A stretch of DNA of 64,000 bases from Streptomyces scabiei 87.22 (lineage in GTDB: Bacteria > Actinomycetota > Actinomycetes > Streptomycetales > Streptomycetaceae), in contig NC_013929.1 in assembly GCF_000091305.1 (NCBI RefSeq), forward strand, positions 8,494,001-8,558,000. The letters are read 5' to 3'. Each line of letters starts with the position of its first letter. The stretch's first letter is position 1. Under the pieces are notes generated by a model that was not told the origin of the DNA, ran no database searches, and saw only the letters and a program-made list of their open reading frames with translations. This document shows positions 17,437-24,883 of this stretch, piece after piece. Both the position numbers and the translations under genes were made by a program.

Positions 17437-18290
17437 GTGACGGACCCTCGGCTTCCTTCCTCAACCGACCGGTCGGACGCCGACGACGCCGAACAGCACG
17501 CCTGTCCGAAGTGCGTCGCCCAGCCCGGTTCCCCGTGCCGCTCGCGCGGCGGCGCGGTCGCCTCCGCCTACCACACCCGCCGCTTCACGAAGGTGCCCCG
17601 GCTGAAGAAGGCGCTGCGGGTGCCGACCCCGGCCGACCGTGGGCCGGGGTCGGCCGTGGCGGCCCGGCACCCCGCCACCGGCGCCGATCGACCCGGACCT
17701 GCCGAGTGCGGACATCCACATCGGCTAACGCGCGATGCTCGACGCTCAACTCCCAGCTCGACGCGCTCAGCAAGCACGGCATCCCGAGGGGCAAGATCTT
17801 CAGCGAGAAGATCAGCACCCGGGTGCGGGTCCGGCCCCGGTTCGAGAAGGCGCTGCGAACCGCGCGGGAGGTCAAGGCGCACGCCCCGCACTGCCGGGTC
17901 ATCTTCACCGTGTACGAGATGAAGCGCCTCGGCCGCGACGCCGCCGAACTCACCGCGCTCACCGACCACCTCACCGCCCACGGCCTGGTCCTGGAGATGC
18001 TCGCCGGACCCCTGCCCGGCATCTACGACCCCACTGGCCCGGGCAAGCTGCTGTTCGCGTACTTCGCGGCGATGGCGGAGACCGAGCGAGAGAACATCCG
18101 CGAGTCCACGTTGGAGGGCCTGGACACCGCGGCCCGCAAGGGCAAGCACGGCGGCCGGCCCCCGGCGATGACCGACGACATGCTGCACACCGTGCTCCGG
18201 CGCCGGGCCGGCGGCGAGTCCGTCGGGCAGATCCAGCCCGACCTGTTCATCCCCACCGGCAAGCGCAAGGGACACAAGCCTTCCGTCAGA
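17437..18290 (+). pseudogene. Tn3-associated serine recombinase with N-terminal zinc-binding segment, frameshifted
   Basis: From GTG 17437 the frame reads a Cys-rich lead (CPKCVAQPGSPCRSRGG) and FTKVPRLKKALRVPTPADRG. It then leaves frame near 17645. APIDPDLPSADIHIG follows in another frame, interrupted by an extra A at 17730. The resolvase body resumes (ARCSTLNSQLDALSKHGIPR, then FTVYEMKRLGRDAAELTAL and AAMAETERENIRESTLEGLD). The C-terminus is lost after GKRKGHKPS. Two frameshifts and truncation make it a pseudogene. Actinomycete Tn3-like transposons carry this recombinase beside tnpA. Confidence 0.85.
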
Positions 18291-18448
18291 TACTTGAGTC
18301 AAGACACTTGGAGAAAGTGCAGGTCAGAGCCGCCATGGACGAAATTTTGGAGCGTTGGGCATCTCGGCAAGCGGCGAAAGCCCCCCAGATCTCGGTTGAA
18401 GACCTCCGCGAACTCGCGGACAGTTTGGGTATCGAATTGGGTGACTGA
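18281..18448 (+). pseudogene. Orphan C-terminal coding segment of unknown family
   Basis: From about 18281 the reading FRQILESRHLEKVQ continues through AAMDEILERWASRQAAK and VEDLRELADSLGIELGD to a TGA at 18446-18448. The codon choice and helix-like sequence look like a genuine protein end, different from the recombinase it abuts and in a different frame. A good terminator follows at 18457. I do not recognise the family. Either a lost gene's 3' end was joined here, or a small gene starts inside the recombinase remnant. Confidence 0.4.
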
Positions 18449-18456
18449 GCTGCTTC

Positions 18457-18487
18457 GAGGGGCCCTGCCTGGATAGCAGGGTCCCTC
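18457..18487 (+). terminator. Rho-independent-type hairpin
   Basis: GAGGGGCCCTGC (18457-18468) pairs with GCAGGGTCCCTC (18476-18487), with one G-U pair and a 7-base loop, nine bases after the stop at 18448. It is the natural terminator of whatever gene ended there. Confidence 0.75.
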
Positions 18488-18501
18488 GGTGTGTGTGAGA
18501 A

Positions 18502-18630
18502 ATCGGCAAGCTGCCCCGCGCCATGGCCTCCCTGCGCAACCTCGCCATCAGCGTCTTCCGCCAGGACAGCCGGACGCCAGACCTACATCGCCGCGCCCAG
18601 ACAGATCTCGTTCACGCAATGCCCCTGACT
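18502..18630 (+). pseudogene. ISAs1-type transposase C-terminal scrap
   Basis: KLPRAMASLRNLAISVFRQD, encoded from about 18508, matches the conserved ending of ISAs1-family transposases (MA-LRNLAI-L-R-DG...NIAAALRH). A frameshift then gives YIAAPRQISF before a stop. About 35 codons remain, and the element is dead. It lies just outside the left end of the IS256-type copy. Confidence 0.5.
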
Positions 18631-18670
18631 GGCGACCACGGCGGGGGTCACGTCCGCTGGAGTGGTGTAT

Positions 18671-19993
18671 TGACGGCCACTCGGTGATCTCCTTTTGAGG
18701 CTATGCGGTGAGTTCGGTGGGCAGGTCGGTCTCGTGGGTTTCTGACTCGATCGGGTGGAGGCAGGCTTTGGCCAGCAGGTCGAGTCCCATGTAGCGGCGG
18801 GCCTCGGTCCACTCGTCGTTCTGTTCGGCCAGCACGGCGCCGACGAGCCGGATGACGGCGGTGCGGTCGGGGAAGATGCCGACCACGTCGGTGCGGCGGC
18901 GGATCTCCTTGTTCAGCCGTTCCTGCGGGTTGTTCGACCAGATCTGCCGCCAGATCTCGCGTGGGAAGGCGGTGAAGGCCAGCAGGTCGTGCTGGGCGGT
19001 GTCCAAGTGGGCTGCGGCCTTGGGAAACTTGGCCTCCAGCGCGTCCAGGACGTGCTGCATCTGGGCCTTCACGGCGTCGGTGTCGGGTTGTTCGAAGACG
19101 GTCCGCAGCAGCGTGGCCACCCAGGGCTGGGCCGATTTCGGGACCTGGCTGAGCAGGTTGCGGGCGTAATGAGTGCGGCATCGCTGCCAGCTCGCGCCGG
19201 GCAGGACCGCGCCGATGGCGTCGATCAGGCCGGCGTGCGCGTCGGAGATGACCAGCTGGACGCCGGACAGGCCGCGGGCGATCAGCGAGCGCAGGAAGGC
19301 CAGCCAGCCGGCGCCGTCCTCGGCGGTGGCGACATCGATGCCGAGGATCTCGCGGTGCCCGTCGGCGTTGACGCCGACCGCGATCAAGGCGTGGACGTTG
19401 ATGATCCGGCCGCCCTCGCGGACCTTCTGGGTCAGCGCGTCCACCCAGACGAACGCGTAAGGGCCCTGATCCAGGGGCCGGTTGCGGAAGCGGCGACCTG
19501 CTCGTCCAGGTGCTTCGCCATCGCGCTGACCTGGGACTTCGACAGCTGGGTGACGCCGAGGGACTCGGCGAGCTTCTCGACACGGCGGGTGGACACGCCC
19601 AGCAGGTAGGCGGTGGCGACCACCGAGATGAGGGCCTGCTCGGCCCGGCGACGTCGCTCCAGCAGCCAGTGCGGGAAGTAACTCCCGCTCCTGAGCTTGG
19701 GGATGGCGAGTTCGACGGTGCCGGCCCTCGTGTCCCACTCGCGCGGGCGATATCCGTTCCGGTGGTTGACTCTCTCTTCGCTGACCTGCCCGTATTCAGC
19801 ATTGCAGAGGGCATCCGCCTCCGCGGACATGAGCGCGTCAGCGAACGTCTTGACCATCGCGCGCAGCAGATCGGGACTCGCCGCGGCGAGGTTGTCTTCG
19901 GCGAGGGCGTGCAGGGGCAGACTGTCGGATGCGGTCATCGTGCTGATCTCCTTCGAGGCTTCGACACCTCGAAGATCAGCCGGTGGCCGTTCA
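18671..19993 (-). mobile_element. IS256-family insertion sequence (transposase frameshifted)
   Basis: The ends form imperfect terminal inverted repeats: TGACGGCCACTCGGTGATCT at 18671-18690 against the inverse of 19971-19993, which reads TGAACGGCCACCGGCTGATC. Between them lies a single transposase gene on the minus strand in two frames. The length of about 1.3 kb is normal for IS256-type elements. Exact ends and an 8-9 bp target duplication could not be fixed by eye. Confidence 0.75.
18701..19938 (-). pseudogene. IS256-family transposase (Mutator-like), one-base frameshift
   Basis: ATG 19938, preceded by AAGGAG, opens MTASDSLPLHALAEDNLAAA and runs to about 19485 at KHLDEQVAA. One base seems to be missing there, and the correct continuation (FRNRPLDQGPYAFVWVDALT) is in the next frame. 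That frame carries the DDE domain, with VISDAHAGLIDAI, CRTHYARNLL and the C-terminal NNPQERLNKEIRRRTDVVG. Joined, the protein would be about 410 residues, the usual family size. The single lesion suggests recent inactivation. IS256 elements are not known for programmed frameshifting. Confidence 0.88.
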
Positions 19994-20341
19994 TCTATGC
20001 GGGCCTCATCCCGACGCCGGAGCAAACCCCCGGATCAGGTCGAACCCGTACACCATCTCCATGGACGCAACCACGGCGGGAGCGAACTGCTAGCACTTCA
20101 GATCGCCAATCGCCTCAGCCATTCGGCCAGACTGCGGGTCAAGGTCTGCAGGTTTCTGGCCTTTCGGTCGAGGTGCCCACGCCGAGACAGCGCGAAGATG
20201 AGCGCGAACGGAAGCCCCGGACGTAACGGGGGCCAACCAGTGCTTGGGCCGGTATGCTTCTTCCTGAAAGCGCCTTTTAAAACACCTCGCCTGCAGAGAG
20301 GACGTGTAGTGAATCTGAAAATTCGCACTCTTGGAGATCTC
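19994..20341. other. Spacer between the IS256 copy and the small secreted protein gene
   Basis: No gene is supported. The base composition shifts from GC-rich to noticeably AT-richer after about 20240. GAGAGGA at 20296-20302 precedes a GTG at 20309 that is in frame with the next gene and is an alternative start. Confidence 0.4.
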
Positions 20342-20863
20342 ATGCGAACCTCTGGAGTGACGCCAAAGACTCAATCAAGTTCGCCAAAGCGTCGCGTTCT
20401 TACGAGCCTTGCGACTATTCTCGCCGCGTCGGGCGTTGTGGTCGCAAATCCTTCCGCTGCGTTCGCCAATTCCACCTTCACTGCTGTGGGGTATTGCGAC
20501 ACGAATTACCAGTGTGCGGGAGGTAGTGGCTCGAGTAGCAGATGGTCAGTGAATTTCGATGACGGGCCGACGGTATCGACAATTGACCTCCATGAACTGT
20601 ACCGCGACCAGAGCGACACCATGTCCTCCTTTCGCATTCTCGGGAGTGTGATGTCGCGCGCCAATCACCCGAATGAAACAGTCACGATTCATCAGCAATT
20701 TTATCGAGACAATGGCGGGCAGGTGCCGCTCGGAGAGTACGAAACACGGTTCAGGGCGAGCAGCTCCAACAATGCCCAGCGCTTCAATTTCGATCAAGGC
20801 ATACCCAATTTGCCGTGGAATGACCAGGTGTCGTCGGTTGCTATATGGATAACGAGAAAGTAG
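20342..20863 (+). CDS. Small secreted protein of unknown function, AT-richer than its surroundings
   Basis: From ATG 20342 (GGAG five bases upstream) the product has 173 residues. An alternative GTG at 20309 would add 11. It has a typical export signal: KRR at about 17-19, a hydrophobic stretch (VLTSLATILAASGVVVA), and a probable cleavage after AAFA near residue 37. The mature part is about 135 residues, with two Cys close together (GYCDTNYQCAGG), many Ser/Asn/Gln, and the ending SVAIWITRK. I do not recognise the family. Codon use is much less GC-biased than that of its neighbours, a sign of transfer. A terminator follows. Confidence 0.7.
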   Translation: MRTSGVTPKTQSSSPKRRVLTSLATILAASGVVVANPSAAFANSTFTAVGYCDTNYQCAGGSGSSSRWSVNFDDGPTVSTIDLHELYRDQSDTMSSFRILGSVMSRANHPNETVTIHQQFYRDNGGQVPLGEYETRFRASSSNNAQRFNFDQGIPNLPWNDQVSSVAIWITRK

Positions 20864-20896
20864 CTGACTGGCCTTAAAGAAGCTCGATCCTTCGTG

Positions 20897-20925
20897 ACGA
20901 CCTGCCGACTCCGTTGGCAGGTCGT
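20897..20925 (+). terminator. Rho-independent terminator of the secreted protein gene
   Basis: ACGACCTGCC (20897-20906) pairs perfectly with GGCAGGTCGT (20916-20925) around 9 bases and is followed by TTCGCTTT, 34 bp after the stop. Confidence 0.8.
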
Positions 20926-21247
20926 TTCGCTTTCCGTGGCTCTTGGTGGGCAAATCTATAGTCCGGCTGGTGTCTCGGGTGAGCTCCGGATTTCATTGTT
21001 TCGAAATTGAACTTAGTCTTTTTGCCACCGAACCGAGTCATGCCGGATTGGCGCGCTCAGAACCACGACACGAGTGAGGGCCGACGGCAAGCCCTGGATC
21101 TCAGCACGTGGCCGGGGCCCCAAAAAACGGGGGCTGCGGTCGGCGATTCCTAATGCCGTTCGTCAAGCCGTGGCGCACGCCTGAGGTAGCGGGCAGGAGG
21201 TGTCGGAGGTGCGGGGTACAGTCCGTTCATCCGACTGGGGAGGGCTC
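20926..21247. other. Intergenic region, nothing supported
   Basis: Apart from a short hairpin (GCCCC-aaaaaac-GGGGGC, around 21117-21134) and the GGGAGG preceding the next gene, I see no gene or repeat in these 322 bp. Confidence 0.5.
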
Positions 21248-21685
21248 ATGGCGACCAAGTGGAGCTTGACGATCGACTGTGCGTACCCGGGGAAACTGGC
21301 CGCGTTCTGGGCGCTGGCGTTGGGCTACGCGGAGAAGCCCGCGCCCGCAGGGTTCGGGAGCTGGGAGGAGTGGTTCTCGCATCATGAGGTTCCGGAGGAC
21401 GAGTGGGATGACGGGGCGTACCTGTCAGATCCGGATGGCGTGGGCCCCACCTTGTCCTTCCTGAAGGTGCCGGAGCCGAAGGTGGCGAAGAACCGGCTGC
21501 ATATCGACGTGCAAGTTGGTGGCGGCCGTGAAACCCCGTGGGAGGTGCGCTGGCCGCGCGTGGTCGAGGCGGTGCAGCGGTTGACCACTGCGGGCGCGAC
21601 CGTGGTCCGCGAGGACGAGTTGCAGGGCAGGCCGGATCACGTGGTGATGGCAGACCCGGAAGGTAACGAGTTTTGCCTGGTCTGA
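21248..21685 (+). CDS. VOC-superfamily (glyoxalase-like) protein
   Basis: ATG 21248 is preceded by GGGAGG and yields 145 residues beginning MATKWSLTIDCAYPGKLAAF. The pattern W-x-L-x-x-D-C-A-p-x-L-a-x-FW-x-x-ALGY, then the YLSDPDGVGPTLSFLKVPEPK stretch and the ending HVVMADPEGNEFCLV, are those of the small actinobacterial glyoxalase-like VOC proteins. They bind a small molecule, sometimes with a metal, and many are resistance or isomerase relatives. No partner gene hints at its ligand. Confidence 0.85.
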   Translation: MATKWSLTIDCAYPGKLAAFWALALGYAEKPAPAGFGSWEEWFSHHEVPEDEWDDGAYLSDPDGVGPTLSFLKVPEPKVAKNRLHIDVQVGGGRETPWEVRWPRVVEAVQRLTTAGATVVREDELQGRPDHVVMADPEGNEFCLV

Positions 21686-21733
21686 CGGGGTCGGTCAGGC
21701 CAATTGGCCGCGCGCAGCGTGTCGCGTCCCTTC

Positions 21734-22924
21734 CTATGCGGCAGCCCTTGTCGGCGGAGCGGGCTCGTAGCGCCGTCCGTCGCGGAGGAGGGCCCAGAGG
21801 ACGTTGACGCGGCGGCGTGCGAGGGCAAGGACGGCCTGGGTATGGCGCTTGCCCTCGGCGCGTTTGCGGTCGTAGAACCGCCGGGATGCCTCGGACCGCC
21901 GAATGCTGATCAGCGCGGAGGTGTAGAGCACGCGCTGGAGCCGGCGGTTGTAGCGTTGCGGGCGCCGCAGGTTGCCGCTGATCTTGCCGGAGTCGCGCGG
22001 GACCGGGGCGACGCCGCCGAAGGCGGCGAGGCGGTCGGGGGTTCCGAAGACGGCCATGTCACCGCCGGTGGCGGCCAGGAACTCGGCACCGAGGATGATG
22101 CCGAGGCCGGGCATGCTGGTGATCACCTCGAAGTGTCGGTGATCGCGAAATCGGGCCTCGATGAGCTTTCCGAGCTCGGCGACCTGCTCGTTGAGGGCCA
22201 TCACCTCCTTCGCCAGGGTGTGCACCATCTGGGCGGTCAGCTTCTCGCCGGGCAGGCTGGTGTGCTGGCGTTCGGCGGCTTCGACCGCGGCCTCGGCGAG
22301 CTGGTCGGCTCGGAGGACCTTGCGGTTCCGCAGCCAGGTCTCCAGGCGCTTGGCGCCAAGTCTGCGGATGGCCGCGGGGGTCTGGTAGCCGGTCAGCAGG
22401 GTCAGCGGGCCCTTGTTGGTGAGGTCCAGGACCCGTTCCAGGCCGGGGAAGATGCCGGGCAGCTGGGCCCGGAGCCGGTTGACGATGCGGGTGCGGTCGG
22501 CGACCAGGTCTATACGGCGACCTGTGAGGATCTTGAGGTCGGTGACGGTCTCGTCGCCGGTGCGTAAGGGGTTCAGGTCGCGGCGGATGCGGACCTGGTC
22601 GGCGATGACGGCGGCGTCCTTGGCGTCGGTCTTGCCTTCGCCGCGGTAGCTCTCGGAGGCGCGGTGGATGGCGCGGCCGGAGATGTAGTGGACCTGCTGG
22701 TCGTGGTTGAAGAGGACTGTGATGGCCAGGGCGGCTCCGCCGTCGGCCAGGTCGATGCCCCAGGTCACCTCGTCGCCAAGGGCTAGGACGTCGGTGAGGA
22801 GTTCTAGGAGTTCGGGCTCGTCATTGGCGACGCGCCGGGACAGCAGCCGGTGGCCGCTCTCGTTGATCGCGACGCAGTGGTGGTGGGTTTTGCCTGCGTC
22901 GATGCCGGCCCAGATCGCGGCCAT
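21734..22924 (-). CDS. IS110-family DEDD transposase (bridge-RNA-guided recombinase type)
   Basis: ATG 22924 follows GGAGG and gives 396 residues, full length for the family. The RuvC-like N-terminal domain carries WAGIDAGKTHHHCVAI, WGIDLADGG and GKTDAKDAAVIADQ (acidic DEDD residues). The C-terminal Transposase_20 part shows TSMPGLGIILGAEFLAATGG and LAAFGGVAPVPRDSGK, the latter holding the likely catalytic Ser. IS110 recombinases use an RNA from the element's non-coding end to choose donor and target. The gene appears undamaged and could be active. Confidence 0.93.
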   Translation of the reverse strand: MAAIWAGIDAGKTHHHCVAINESGHRLLSRRVANDEPELLELLTDVLALGDEVTWGIDLADGGAALAITVLFNHDQQVHYISGRAIHRASESYRGEGKTDAKDAAVIADQVRIRRDLNPLRTGDETVTDLKILTGRRIDLVADRTRIVNRLRAQLPGIFPGLERVLDLTNKGPLTLLTGYQTPAAIRRLGAKRLETWLRNRKVLRADQLAEAAVEAAERQHTSLPGEKLTAQMVHTLAKEVMALNEQVAELGKLIEARFRDHRHFEVITSMPGLGIILGAEFLAATGGDMAVFGTPDRLAAFGGVAPVPRDSGKISGNLRRPQRYNRRLQRVLYTSALISIRRSEASRRFYDRKRAEGKRHTQAVLALARRRVNVLWALLRDGRRYEPAPPTRAAA

Positions 22925-23110
22925 GGTGCCTCCGTGCGGTGGGTGTGCTCGGTGCCTCCCGACGGACGACCTCGCTGTCGATTCCCTACGGAGCGATCAT
23001 TCGCAATTCCTAATTGGCAGCCGAGTCGTCGTGGGGCGTCGGGTGGCCAATCGCTGGTTGCCCCAAGCGGCAGAACTTTGAAAGCCACGCCCGACGCCCC
23101 TGGGTGGAAG
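22925..23110 (-). ncRNA. Candidate bridge RNA (seekRNA) region of the IS110 element
   Basis: In IS110-group elements the guide RNA is encoded just 5' of the transposase. Here that flank contains CCCGACGCCCC (23090-23100) and its exact inverse GGGGCGTCGGG (23033-23043). A further TGGC/GCCA pairing lies after a 2-base bulge, enclosing about 36 unpaired bases. This long-stem, large-internal-loop form resembles the loops of known bridge RNAs. Loop guide sequences, promoter and RNA ends were not determined. Confidence 0.4.
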
Positions 23111-23326
23111 AACCATACGAAGGGCTCGCCCTGTCCCGCAGACAACGTAGGGAACTGTTGAGTGCAGCCCGGCAGGCTGGGCTGGAGCCATGGCAGCCAG
23201 CCGCCGGTTCGTCGGGGCTGGACTGACCCAGGCACCACAAGTAGTCACCTCCTGCCCTGGGCACTCCACACTCGGCCCAGCGACCTCGGTACCGTCAAGG
23301 GGACAAGCCCTGATGGATGGAGCACG

Positions 23327-23380
23327 ATGCCTCGCCGCCCTCTCGAACGCTGGCGCCTCACCCCCAGGGGGGCGCGCTGA
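23327..23380 (+). CDS. Possible 17-residue upstream peptide coupled to the XRE regulator
   Basis: ATG 23327, behind GGAG, opens MPRRPLERWRLTPRGAR and stops with TGA at 23378-23380. The final A is the first base of the next gene's ATG (TGATG). The tight overlap suggests translational coupling or a leader peptide. With only 17 codons and no homology evidence this remains a suggestion. Confidence 0.3.
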   Translation: MPRRPLERWRLTPRGAR

Positions 23381-24303
23381 TGCTGGAAGAAGCCGAAGAG
23401 ATCGGCCGTCGCGCACGTCGCGCACGGCTCCGCCTTGGCATGACGCAAGCCGACCTCGCTGCCGCCCTGGGCAAAACACAGGGTTGGGTGTCCAAGATGG
23501 AACGCGGCCACATCGAACTCGACCGCGTCGGCCTGCTCAACCTGCTCGCCTCGGAACTGCATGTACACCCGAACGACCTGATCGGGCGTCCGTACAACAA
23601 CACCGCACCGGCCGAGAACCAGTGGCAGGTGTCTGCCGCCGCGATCATGCGCGAGCTGCGCCGCTACGACCTCGCTCCCGTCTTCGACGGAACGCCCCGT
23701 ACAGCCGGTCAGCTGTGGCAGGAAACCACCCGCCTGCATCGCCTCCGCGACGCTGCCGCGAACGTGGCGATCGTGCAGGTGCTCCCCGACCTGTTCCGTG
23801 AGGCGCGCGCCCTGGCCGAAGTCGCCACGGGCCATGAGCAGGAAGAGGCGTATGCCATCTACGCGGTGTGCTGCAAGTTCGCCCACACTGCCGCGCACGC
23901 GCTTGGACACCCGGAGCTGGTGGCCATGGCATGCGAACGAGCTGCTTGGTCTGCGCGGCTGTCGGGCGACCCGGTGATGCCTGCCGTCGCCGACTGGATG
24001 CGCGTGTGGGACATGTGGGCAACGGCAGACTGGGACGACTCTGTTGCCCTGTCCGACAAGGCGATTCGCAGCGTGCAGCGAGAGTACGACCGCGGTGACC
24101 CGCTGGCTGTTCGGGCCTGGGGGACATTGCAACTGCGCGCTGCTGTCTCTGCCGCGCGCGGTGGTCGCAAGGCTGAAGCGAAGGACCGGATCAAGCACGC
24201 GCGGAGTGCAGCCAAGCGGATGCAAGAAGCCGCCGGCCCTCCGGTGTACGACCGTCTCACTGGACTTGAAATCTTCCGTGCAGAGGCCCTGAAATCACAC
24301 TGA
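23380..24303 (+). CDS. XRE-family regulator with a long helical C-terminal domain
   Basis: ATG 23380, preceded by a GGGGGG-type ribosome-binding site, gives 307 residues. A longer start at 23317 is possible. Residues about 5-60 form an XRE helix-turn-helix (RLRLGMTQADLAAALGKTQGWVSKMERG). The rest is alpha-helical, TPR-like (HEQEEAYAIYAVCCKFAHTA, then CERAAWSARLSGD), as in the numerous Streptomyces XRE-TPR regulators that bind peptides or partner proteins. The divergent neighbour is an IS110 element, so the ancestral partner gene may have been displaced. It ends 50 bp before the amidohydrolase remnant. Confidence 0.85.
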   Translation: MLEEAEEIGRRARRARLRLGMTQADLAAALGKTQGWVSKMERGHIELDRVGLLNLLASELHVHPNDLIGRPYNNTAPAENQWQVSAAAIMRELRRYDLAPVFDGTPRTAGQLWQETTRLHRLRDAAANVAIVQVLPDLFREARALAEVATGHEQEEAYAIYAVCCKFAHTAAHALGHPELVAMACERAAWSARLSGDPVMPAVADWMRVWDMWATADWDDSVALSDKAIRSVQREYDRGDPLAVRAWGTLQLRAAVSAARGGRKAEAKDRIKHARSAAKRMQEAAGPPVYDRLTGLEIFRAEALKSH

Positions 24304-24352
24304 GCTACTTGCCCCCTCGCCGTAGCTATACGAGAACAGGGCCGTCGTAGCG

Positions 24353-24883
24353 TCACAGTCGGCCCGTGGGGCGGCCGACGGCATCGCGTTCCACTTCGGG
24401 TGAGTGGTCCAGGATGTGGTGGACGAGAGCCAGCGCAGGGGAGTTGAGAATCCACAGGGCCCCGCTGCGGTGCTGGACACGCACGGCCGGTCGGGCACCC
24501 ATGCGTCGAGCACCCTGCCGGTCGAGGTGGCCCGCTGTGCGCTCGTGGTAGCCGACGGCGCGCACCCAGGTGCCGGGGGCCGAGCGCAGCGCGGCGGCCA
24601 GCCCGTCAGGGTCGCCCGCGTGGACACCGCAGTCGACGGAGGACGCGGCGGCCGCCATCGCGAGGAGATGCAGATGGTGGTCGTGCAGCCCGGGCAGCAG
24701 AGCGTCGCCATGACCCTCGACCACCTCTGCCCCTGCGACGGGGGTGATATAACCGACCGCCACGACGGTCGCACCGCGTACGTGGACGTCAACCCTTCGG
24801 CCGTCGACCTCGACGTCGCGGAAGACCGTGTCGGCACGGGAGTTCCTCCATGCTCCGCCGGTGCGGATCCCCTCTCTCGGCAC
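24353..24883 (-). pseudogene. Amidohydrolase (YtcJ-type) N-terminal remnant
   Basis: From GTG 24883 (GGGGGA upstream; ATG 24922 also in frame) the product contains DTVFRDVEVDGRRVDVHVRG and GHGDALLPGLHDHHLHLLAM. The latter holds the metal-binding H-x-H of metal-dependent amidohydrolases. It stops at GRPTGRL with a TGA where Trp is usual, and family resemblance continues for about six codons beyond (RYDGPVLV). YtcJ-type enzymes exceed 500 residues, so two thirds is missing. Overlaps the end of the enoyl-CoA hydratase frame. Confidence 0.75.

Larger units (their letters stand above)
21690..23110 (-). mobile_element. IS110-family insertion element (ends approximate)
   Basis: An intact transposase (21734-22924) with a roughly 190-bp structured non-coding 5' flank and a short 3' flank. 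IS110 elements lack terminal inverted repeats and insert by recombination at a short core, so the boundaries cannot be fixed from one copy. GGCCAAT occurs near both ends (21698-21704, 23045-23051) but this may be chance. Confidence 0.65.

Noticed and set aside
17718..17735. GGCTAACGCGCGATGC resembling the LacI half-site CTAACGCG
   Set aside because: It results from an inserted A in the recombinase coding sequence and lacks the second half of the palindrome.
17735..18270. Frame beginning MLDAQLPARRAQ inside the recombinase
   Set aside because: The serine-recombinase motifs are in a different frame here; only the segment after 18281 is gene-like in this frame.
19470..19500. Programmed frameshift in the IS256-type transposase
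   Set aside because: No slippery heptamer is visible at the junction and the family normally has a single frame; a simple deletion is more likely.
21698..23051. GGCCAAT at both flanks of the IS110 gene as the element's recombination core
   Set aside because: A 7-base match can be chance, and the right copy lies inside the candidate guide-RNA stem; no empty site is available to confirm.
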